DNA of 64,000 nt from Altica lythri (taxonomy: Eukaryota > Arthropoda > Insecta > Coleoptera > Chrysomelidae), in NCBI GenBank assembly GCA_964028335.1, contig OZ034802.1, positions 72,700,967 to 72,764,966 of the forward strand, in the 5' to 3' direction. The notes under the pieces were generated by a model. The model was given only the letters and a program-made list of their open reading frames with translations, ran no database searches and was not told the DNA's origin. Below are positions 56,485-64,000 of this stretch, piece after piece. The position numbers and the translations under genes were made by a program. The first letter of the stretch is position 1; each line of letters opens with the position of its first letter.

Positions 56485-57865
56485 CACTCAGCAAAAAAAC
56501 ACCTTTATATTAAATCTTATTGACGAGTCTTTTTAGACATGAAAACGCAAGACCGTCATAACACGGTTTTACCGGATTGCTTGTATGAAAAAGACCATTA
56601 TTTCCTACAGTACGCTTTCGCACGGTTGGTATGGAACCCACTGTAGGAAGTGGCACCCATAGGGACAGTCTGTGGAGGGAATCACTAAAGGCGATACTAC
56701 TCTTACTGGTGGACACGGATGCCGTCGTACCAAGATTTGTCTTTGACAAACCCTACAAAATATTAACAGATAAGATAAGACAGCAGACCCCAACGTGGTA
56801 AACGCTCCGAGAGCCTATACGGATGGATCAAAAACGCAGCAAGGTGTAGGATGTGGAAATTTAGTGCTGGGCGATGTTCATCGATGATTGAAAAACATCG
56901 ATAGTTTGGGAAACGATGTCGATATTTTGACATCGATGTCAAACATGACCAACATCGAGGTATATCGATGATTACTGATCGATGTTGTGTCGATTTTTAG
57001 CATTAGCTATAAAGGATCGATTGGTTTATATGTTTTTTGTGTTGCCTGTCTCCTATCTAATATTTTACATTTTTTTTTCACTGACATGGAGTGAGATGGG
57101 GTGAGATTTGGGGAATCACACACACTCAGCACGGAAATGTGTGATTTATGGCAGTATTTTAGAAAGGATGGTTATAATTAAAACATTTCCATATGCAGAT
57201 TTAGTTTAAAAAAAAAATTAAAACTTCTGGCAATACTACAAATTTCAAATGCCATATTCAAGAAGTGCATAAAGAGGATTTAGAGAAAAGAATATTGATA
57301 CTACATAGACAAAAACGAGCTAGTGAATCTGAAATGGATATGCCATCAACAAGTAGAAGTAACTTAACAAAAAAATGCAAAAACAGATAGAGACAGAGAT
57401 AGTGCCGGCATACAGAATCAGGAAGAGGATAGCTCAGAAACTTTTTCCGAATTTGAATGCAAGTTTCCAGCACGTAAAAGACGATGTTTAATAAACAATT
57501 TTCTTATGATATAGGTACCTAATATTACGTCCATATTTTTAATTATTTAAATTAACATCGTTGTTTGTTGAATATCGATGTTTTCTTATCGATGTTTTAC
57601 CTACATCGATAGTTGCCTCCGATGTTAACATCGATGGTAAACATCGATGTTTTGTTTCGATGTCCCAGCACTATGTGGAATGTACTCTGGATCTCTGAGT
57701 CTAAAAATAAAATTGGCTATGAATGGCTTGTCAAGTGTATTTCAGTCAGAACTCACATGCATAACCATACCTACAAAAGAATTAATCAATAGAATCACAG
57801 GCAGGAATAGACTACCTACGTATTACTTCAAGTTTAGTACTAGAATGTTACCAAACTCTAACTGA
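56485..57865 (+). pseudogene. LINE RNase H fragment interrupted by a hAT element
   Basis: Before 56862 the + strand reads AYTDGSKTQQGVGCG, and after 57674 it resumes GCGMYSGSLSLKIKLAMNGL then SSVFQSELTCI, the start and Glu motif of an RNase H domain. The two parts join across the hAT insertion. Sequence from 56485 to 56780 is decayed. It is antisense to none of the mapped genes. Confidence 0.6.
56862..57673. mobile_element. hAT transposon relic with BED-finger remnant
   Basis: The ends TAGTGCTGGGCGATG and CATCGATG...CGATGTCCCAGCACTA are inverted repeats, with many atcgat words near both ends. The flanks tgtggaaat (56852) and tgtggaat (57674) are an 8 bp target duplication with one extra base at left; the original host frame confirms it. 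Inside, 57140-57270 reads LWQYFRKDGYN, then KKKLKTSGNTTNFKCHIQEV and H, a BED-type zinc finger as found at the N-terminus of hAT transposases. The catalytic domain is deleted. Confidence 0.75.
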
Positions 57866-57869
57866 GGCC

Positions 57870-58100
57870 AGCCAGAAAATTTTTATACACCAGAGGTTAA
57901 GTTAAAAGAAGACAAATACAACTGTGAAAATCGCATTCGAATCGGATATTTAGTTTTCATGTGATGCGCGTACAAACATACAGACAGACAAAAAATCTAA
58001 CCACATTTTTGGGTTCTATATCGATGTAGTAACACCGCCTGCAAATTATTTTTTAAATATCTTTAATGTACAGAATTTTCATTTCTACAGTTTTATTATA
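57870..58100 (+). repeat. LINE 3'-tail copy (third)
   Basis: It matches 32454-32910: tttttatacaccagaggtta, gaaaatcgcattcgaatcgg, tcatgtgatgcgcgtacaaa, ccacatttttgggttctata, then tcgatgtagtaacaccgcct and, as at 32880, tttctacagttttattatat. The shared 3' sequence shows the true end of the family lies beyond the tcgatgtag motif. Confidence 0.55.
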
Positions 58101-58486
58101 TGTATGGATTGAGCTTATACAGAGAAAGATAAAAGTAGTAATAACAATATACTTTATTAAAAAATATCGATATATAGAAAAATTATCAAAGTTAAGCTGT
58201 TTGGTAAAACCTTTGTTTTTATTCGATTTTTACAACACTGTGATGGTATTTATATTAAAGATAATGCTGAAATTGTTGCTTTATTTACTTTATTATTCTG
58301 TTTGTTATTTGTGACGTTGAAAATCTCGTGAAATAATGTTACGGCTTTCTTTTGTTTAGAGTAGATAAGATCAAATTTTATCAAGATTTAGTAAGTTAGT
58401 ATTATGACTTGAAAAGATTTAAAACATCTATTGTTAATTTTCTAACATGACACAATAGGACAATTTGTTTTAACTGTTAAGGTGAA
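58101..58486. other. 5' flank of the protease-homologue gene
   Basis: AT-rich. No confident TATA box or initiator. An 82-codon ORF at 58066-58314 is low complexity. Confidence 0.3.
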
Positions 58487-61400
58487 ATGGCGAAAATACG
58501 TTATTGTTGGGTATTTTTGCTGTTAAGTTATTTTTTAAAAACAGGTAAGTTTGTTTTTATAAAATAATTACAGTTTTATTTTTTAAATACAGTAAATATA
58601 TTTTACTCATTTGAAATTGCGGATTCATAATAATAAACAAACACTTAAGATGAGCTTGAATTAGTGAATTAATTAAACGTATCTACACAAATCAGTGATC
58701 GATCTCTAACCATAGAGATATAAGATATAGAGCACGTGAGCCATAGGAACGCACACAAGTGAAAGCCAGCACGGAATAGAAAGAGAGAGACTCGCCTGTT
58801 GCGCATGTGATTAGACAAAGATAAACCGACGCACTAGTTGTCCTCTATCTTTCTATTTCGTGCTGGTCGTATGGGCACCGACGCACTAGTTGTCCTCTCT
58901 CTTTCTATTTCGTGCTGGTCGTATCGGCTGGCTCCCGTGCTCTATATCTTATATCTCTATGTCTCTAACTCGACCTAATTATCTGTTACGTGTCAGTAAC
59001 ATCGGTAACACAGGAACATTTTAATATTGCTTCGAAAAATCGCTTATATGATTGGTCATAAATGGTCAAGTAATTACAACAATTGGTCAGCTTTTGGATT
59101 CTAAAATATTTAAGTGTTAATTTTCAGGGACACTTAAAAACTTTTAGCATCTCAAATTCGAAATAAAAGTATCTGAAACAGAAAATTTCATTCAAAACAA
59201 CAAAAAAATAATTGGTCAGAACACCTTAACATTTCGAAAAAAAAAAAAATTGGAAAAATAAGTGTACAGAAAATAAAATAATAGCACGGGGAAATGATAA
59301 TATCGCTGTCGAAAAACAGCTTAAATAATGGTCATTAATTATTTATAAATGGTCAAGAAACTACAATAATTGGTCAGCTTTTAAATTCTAAAAATTTTAA
59401 CTTTTAATTTTTAAGGACATTCTAAAACTGTAAGCACCCCAATTTCGAAATGTAATTCTCTGCAACAGAAAATTTCATTCGAAATAACCTAAAATTAATT
59501 GGTCAGTACCTACCTCTCAACATTTGGTCAGGATTGGTTTCGGAAAAAAATAATAAACTGGAAAAAATATATGGAAAATAAAATTATAGCACGGAAAAAT
59601 CTTAATATTTTTTTATAAAAATTTGTTTCTAAAAAAATTGAACCACCTTTAAGAATAAAATGTACTGAAAAGCAAAAAATAACATCTTCGATTCTTAAAA
59701 AAATTATAGGCAACTGGGCACCTGTCTTCGGTTTCCTTGAAATCTTAGCCACAAAATCTAGATTTCCAATAGAAATTATTTAAGTATCTCTTTCTATTGC
59801 GCGGTAATAAGACAAAGATAGTAAGTCTTTCTAAGTTAAACATGGCAACTAGCATTCATTCAAATCTCGCAACGTCACAATGACGTCACTGACAGGCAAT
59901 TGGGCATCAAGGTATAGAAATTGGATTAATGACCTCAGTATTTTGTAACATACATGAAAATAAATTTGTTTAAATTTCAGGTACTGATGGTGTGTCTATA
60001 GGAACCGAGGAATTGTTTCAGACCGAATTGGTTGTTGCAGGTAAATTTCCTTAATAGTTGTTATACGATGGTGGTTCGATAAGTACAAAATAAAAATGCA
60101 AATTTTGGAAAAATGACAATTTATTGTGTCCTTTTAGCTCGATACACTTGCTCCAGCGATACTCTAACCCATCTGAAAAACACATTTTCTGGAGGTCTGC
60201 AAAAAAAGACTCCGTGGCGGCGATAAATTTCTGCCCAGCGAGTGACTTTTTCAAGTTTGGGAACATAAAGAAGTAGCATGGGGCCAAATTTGGAGAATAC
60301 AGTGATCGTTTTGTCCTTCTCGAGGTAGTTGATGTAGATTATACCTTTTGAATCGATGGTCATCACTTTTCTGGCCGATGGGGCAGTCTTCGCCTTCTTT
60401 GGAGCAGGTTCGCCGGGTGCAGTCCACTGTGTTGACTGTTCCTTGGCCTCTGGTGTGCAACAGTGGATCCATGTTTCGTCGACAGTCACGTAACGACGCA
60501 GAAACTCCTTTAGATTGCGTTTAAACAGCGTGAAATACTGCTCTGAAGTGGTCTCACGGATGCGCGTCTGGATTGAGCAAACGCGGCACCCACCGCACCG
60601 ACAGCTTTCTCATGCCCAAAATTGTATGCAGGATATGACCCACATGGTCTGTTAAGATGCCTACTATTTCGCGTACCTTTAATCAGCGGACTGCCAATAC
60701 GAGATCATGAATTTTTGTCACGTTATCCTCGTGGTAGCCATTTTCGGGGCATCTGGGCGTAACTCATCAAAAACCTACGTGCGACCACGTTGAAATTCGT
60801 TAAACCAATTTTTGACGGTAACCTTAGAAGGAGAAGAAACGAATCACTGACCGATATTGCTCTTTTTCCATTTTTCTAAAATTCATACTAACACGCTCGC
60901 TTCCACACACGGTCAAAACAAAACTATGAGTCTGATTCAGCTGAAATTACTACAGCTGCCGACTACGAGAATGTACTACACGATAGCAAAGTTCTCTTGC
61001 GCTAGTGGTGCCATCGGGCCATCCTCGTAGATATAATTCAAATTGATGTTTTTTAAGTTTCTAAGTAACTGTGAATCAATCAGTCAGTTTTAGGATATCG
61101 AATTATGTATGTTTCAGATCCAATTGAAGAGTCTACAGAATCTCAATTGTTTGAAAGAGAATTAGCAATAGTAGGGGAATTTCCTTATCATATTTTTACC
61201 ATATTTTAATATAAATGTTTTAGGTATCAATCCACTTAAATTATGACCATTCTTTTGTTTGTAGTGGAGTTATAGTATCTTACAATAAAGTAATTTCTCT
61301 TGCGCACTGTTTATATTATAGCTTTGGAGCTGTATTACCACCAATTATAGTTGAAATTAAAGCTGGTGGTATTAGTTCTTCTGATCTAAATATACAAACT

Positions 61401-63188
61401 TACGATGTTCAAGAAATAGATTTTCATGAAAATTTTGATCTGGAAAAATTGGAATATAATTTGGCTGTGATAGAAGTAAGATTTAATAAACAAATCCTTT
61501 ATTGTGTAAATATATACTTTTTTTGTATACAGATTTCATCTTATTTTCCTTTAGACAGCTCAGTTATTAGTCCAATTGCTATTCCTCAAAATATTGTTAC
61601 GAGTTATAATAAATGTGTGGTGACTGGATGGAACCAGGTAAGTGCTTTTCTCACAATAAAACATTTTATGTATCATTATGAACCTATTAAAAAAAAACTT
61701 GACGAACTTCATCTGCTTGTTAATTTTTCTAAAAATTCCAAAAGCAATATTAACATCTCACTGCTATACAAAAAAAATTTAAGTAAAAGAAATATTTTTA
61801 CATCTTCTTTTATACCCGAAAACGTTTTCAATTGCCTTTCAGGTATACAAAATGTATTTTCCTTAAAATGTGAAATTTTTATGTCCAGAAACCATTTTAA
61901 AAACAAATTTTGGTACTGTTGAGATCTTAAAGGGATTTTTAACGCTTTTAACTCAAGTACAATAGAACGAAGGAAAGTTGATGCTTCAGGAATTATTCTA
62001 AGTATTTAGAAGTTAAATTAACATCTCATCTGGTCTACAACAAAAATTTAATGGAATTGTTCATTGAAATTTTTTTTTCTGCAATCAAAATAGTTCTAAG
62101 GAATCGTTTTTGTAGTTATTCGGTATTGCTGATACCTTCCAGAGGTTCTTTAGTCTTCGTATTCAACCACACAAGAAACTTAAAAAATTATTTCTTCTGA
62201 AAATCTTGGAAAAAATCTAGAAGCTTTATCAACATCTCCCCTCTACACTTTAAACGATATATTTCACCGAAAGTGACTTCGAACGTATCCAAACCTCTTT
62301 CGCCTTCATGCCTGCAAACAAAATCGTTCTTAAGAACCATTTGAAGATCCTTTTCGGTATTTTTCATACAGTTCAAAGTGTTTCCATACAATCACAAAAA
62401 ACTGGAGTAACTTACTGCTTCTGGAATTCGTCTAAAGAATCCAAAAGTTTTACCAAAATTTTTCTGAATTACAGTAAGAATTTAATTGATATACTTATCC
62501 CTCCGAAGATTTTTTACGTATTTGGAAACCTCCTCTTCGTCATGTCTGCAAACCAAATCGTTCTTGGACACACTTTTCAGCATTAAAACCACTTAAAGTT
62601 AGTTTTCAGTATTATTGACTTCTACTATAGTACAAGCAAACCTTCAGGAACTTACTGCTTTCAAAAATCTTCTGGAAGGTTAAGAAGTTTTATTAATACA
62701 TTTCTGATCTACAATAATAATATAATGGGCATTTTCCGTCGAAGAACGATTTTTTCCATCTGCTAAGCGAATCCGGAAACCTCTTCAAATCGTTGTAAGG
62801 AACTCGTTTCGGAATTCGAACTATCCAAAGACAGTTTTTGGTATTGTTGATATCTTCAGAGATTCTTTAAATCTGCGCATTCGACCACCAAAAAATTTTG
62901 AGGAACTTCGTATTTCTGAAATTTTTCTGAAGCTTTATCACATCTTCCTTGTCTTTAACAACAAATTTTTTAACATTTTTATCTTCTGATAAAAAGGTCT
63001 AGGGTTTATTTCTGTCTATTAAGTAAATTCAATATATAGAGCAAGACTATTCATATAAATACTTGTGATTTATTTTATAGAACGCAACAGATGTTGAAGT
63101 AGCTTCTGTTAACTTAATTGACTGCGGTACTGTAACCACAGGAAAACTATGTGCCATACCAGTTTATGAGAATAATTCCCTTTGTTTA
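58487..63188 (+). CDS. Secreted serine-protease homologue (chymotrypsin fold), 5' six exons
   Basis: Exons 58487-58544, 59981-60040, 61118-61170, 61224-61475, 61533-61637 and 63081-63188, with phases 1, 1, 0, 0, 0, 0. They encode 213 residues; the 3' end is beyond the window. Residues 1-19 are a signal peptide (MAKIRYCWVFLLLSYFLKT), followed by an acidic linker. Trypsin-like motifs: VSIHLNYDHSFVCSGVIVS, SLAHC with His85 (Cys70-Cys86 bridge expected), EYNLAVIE where family members have 'NDIALL', so the catalytic Asp position is Asn136, CVVTGWNQ, and KLCAIPVYENNSLCL at the position preceding the GDSGGP exon. The Asn replacement suggests a non-catalytic homologue. The 53 bp intron 3 contains text that would read GEFPYH, a motif normally kept in the protein. 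Introns hold a MITE, tandem repeats and a mariner relic. Confidence 0.7.
58697..58973. mobile_element. MITE with internal tandem duplication, protease intron 1
   Basis: Left arm ctctaaccatagagatataa, gatatagagcacgtgagcca, gaaagccagcacggaataga; right arm is its reverse complement ending ctatgtctctaac. A ~53 bp segment, ccgacgcactagttgtcctc followed by tttctatttcgtgctggtcg, is present twice in tandem (58828 and 58879), so the right arm was partly duplicated. Confidence 0.65.
59010..59610. repeat. Tandem repeats of ~290 bp in protease intron 1
   Basis: Two units (about 59010-59290 and 59290-59590), plus the start of a third, share attggtcataaatggtcaag, ttggtcagcttttnnattct, gaaacagaaaatttcattc and agcacggnnaaatnttaata. 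The word ttggtca recurs at least eight times. Confidence 0.6.
59780..59905. mobile_element. Half copy of the palindromic MITE of 40.3-41.0 kb
   Basis: It matches the right half of 40650-40976 and 40294-40554: ctctttctattgcgcggtaa, taagacaaagatagtaagtc, catggcaactagcattcatt, gtcacaatgacgtcactgac and caattgggc. The left half is missing. Confidence 0.65.
60066..61027 (-). pseudogene. Mariner element relic with TIRs, protease intron 2
   Basis: Ends cgatggtggttcgataagt (60066) and the complement of gccatcgggccatcctcg (61027) are inverted repeats, each flanked by TA. The minus strand reads MEKEQYRSVIRF, EDNVTKIHDLVLAVR, HILHTILGMRKLSVRWVPRL, FLRRYVTVDETWIHCCTPEA (first catalytic Asp), SARKVMTIDSKGIIYINYLE, then after a deletion FPNLKKSLAGQKF, KMCFSDGLEYRWSKCIELKG. 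The HDNAPAH and SPDLAPCD blocks are deleted. At 962 bp it is shorter than the ~1.3 kb of complete mariners. Frameshifts make it dead. Confidence 0.75.
61690..63020. repeat. Diverged ~300 bp tandem repeats in protease intron 5
   Basis: Units recur near 61690, 62000, 62195, 62410, 62660 and 62900 with gaacttcatctgcttgttaa, ttctgaaaatcttggaaaaa, aagctttatcaacatctccc, gtctacaacaaaaatttaat and ctgcaaacaaaatcgttctt-type text. Order is kept while sequence has drifted. Exon-5 read-through ORFs across it are artefacts. Confidence 0.5.
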
Positions 63189-63289
63189 GTAAGTATAGTA
63201 CAAAAGTATATAAGTAAACGTATTCTAACAAATCGTGCCTAAAGTAGACGAATATCGTACAAGAAAATAGTATATTCTATAATGAGAAT

Positions 63290-63480
63290 GAAATGCGCTG
63301 TATTCTCAATTTTATGATTATGGCCACTGCAGAAAAAAGTCACAAGGACTCAAGTCAGGCGAATAAGGAGGCTAAGGAGCCAAAGGAATGTTTTTACGGG
63401 CCAAAAACTCGTTTATTGCTGTGTGACAAGGAGCAGTATCGATAGCACACCGTTGCTCGAAATTAATGTCATTTATTTTT
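63290..63480 (-). pseudogene. Mariner-type transposase C-terminal fragment
   Basis: The minus strand reads DTAPCHTAINEFLARKNIPL, AP, a stop, PPYSPDLSPCDFF, equivalent to the second and third catalytic Asp blocks of mariner ('HDNAPSHTA...PPYSPDLAPCDFF'). The first Asp block (DN) is altered. It is in the protease intron after exon 6. Confidence 0.6.
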
Positions 63481-63689
63481 AGAACACAATAGAAAAAACT
63501 GTTTCAAAAAAACAATCGCTACGCACAACCAAATGACTCGAGCGAGGTCAAACTCGTACTGAAAGTGGATAACATGTTCCTCTGCCGCCCCACCAAGCCC
63601 CGCGCTTCCAGTGTTGCCAGATCAAACACAACGTTGCCAGTCTCATCACTTAATTTACAGACCTCGTATCTGCTTCCCTAATGGTATCA

Positions 63690-63990
63690 ACCACACTTTC
63701 TGATAAAGTTAGTGTTGCTCCAAATCAACTCGATGTGCTTAAATAACACAATAAGATTGTAAACAATGTCCATATTGCTTTGTCATGCCATCGACAACAT
63801 AACTTGGTTTAACATTTAAAGATTTTAGTATAAGCAAATACTTTTTTAAAGATGTTGAAGAATAAGCTCCCACTACGCTATCTAAGTACAAAGAAAGAAA
63901 TTTTTTTTTTCGAGGTTTAGCTTCCGGAATTCCTCCAGTCTGTCGTGAATGGTAAGGAGCATTGTCCATCACTATGACTGAATTTTCAAG
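63690..63990 (-). pseudogene. IS630/DDE_3-type transposase fragment
   Basis: The minus strand reads VIVMDNAPYHSRQTGGIPEA then KPRKKKF, and near 63735 HIELIWSNTNFIRK ('P.EL.WS..K'), the second Asp and third acidic-residue neighbourhoods of DDE_3 transposases. The family style matches the pseudogene at 37500-38560. It is truncated by the window end or by deletion. Confidence 0.55.
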
Positions 63991-64000
63991 TAAATTTGTT

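Noticed and set aside
61449..61922. 157-codon + ORF
   Set aside because: It is read-through from protease exons 4 and 5 into intron 5; the exon-intron structure explains it better.

Overview
This is AT-rich eukaryotic nuclear DNA, almost certainly from an insect; a beetle is plausible but is only inferred. The evidence is split genes with GT-AG introns (the shortest about 53-54 bp), a juvenile-hormone-esterase-like carboxylesterase, a chymotrypsin-fold protease homologue, and a dense load of insect transposons: mariner, IS630-like and hAT DNA elements, a Helitron, several non-LTR retrotransposon families, and many foldback MITEs. No prokaryotic feature, complete rRNA or intact tRNA gene was seen.

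Four spliced genes, all on the + strand, can be reconstructed. (1) 7719-10890 holds the last two exons of an unrecognised gene whose product ends in a hydrophobic segment. (2) 25757-50396 is a ten-exon, 573-residue carboxylesterase with an intact Ser/Glu/His triad, a 15.75 kb first intron and a GC-AG last intron. (3) 50853-55080 is a compact three-exon gene for an unknown acidic 167-residue protein, with a retrotransposon in intron 2. (4) 58487-63188 holds the first six exons of a secreted serine-protease homologue that runs off the window; its catalytic Asp position is Asn. A 69-codon PHD-finger-like ORF (2493-2702) and an exon-like minus-strand ORF inside a repeat (24337-24588) are less certain.

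Region by region: 1-7700 is transposon debris, including a 1.4 kb Helitron with a ~135 bp minisatellite and a transposase pseudogene abutting a mariner fragment. 7.7-10.9 kb is gene 1, whose intron is an A-rich/T-rich inverted repeat array. 10.9-25.7 kb is intergenic, with foldback elements, LINE fragments and a ~0.3 kb segment (near 2 kb) repeated in inverted orientation near 22 kb. 25.8-50.4 kb is the esterase gene; its introns carry a polarity-switching satellite, a 3.0 kb IS630-like transposon with ~185 bp terminal inverted repeats, palindromic MITEs and antisense LINE fragments. 50.8-55.1 kb is gene 3. 55.1-58.1 kb contains a tRNA-like sequence between foldbacks and a hAT element nested in a LINE. 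58.5-64 kb is the protease homologue, with a mariner relic and tandem repeats in its introns.

The genes show no pathway relationship. The window's main interest is how its introns have been filled: most long introns carry their own diverged tandem repeat family plus MITEs. A family of hairpins with CGAG-rich cores and a ~590 bp element with a tRNA-like module are the best candidates for something undescribed.
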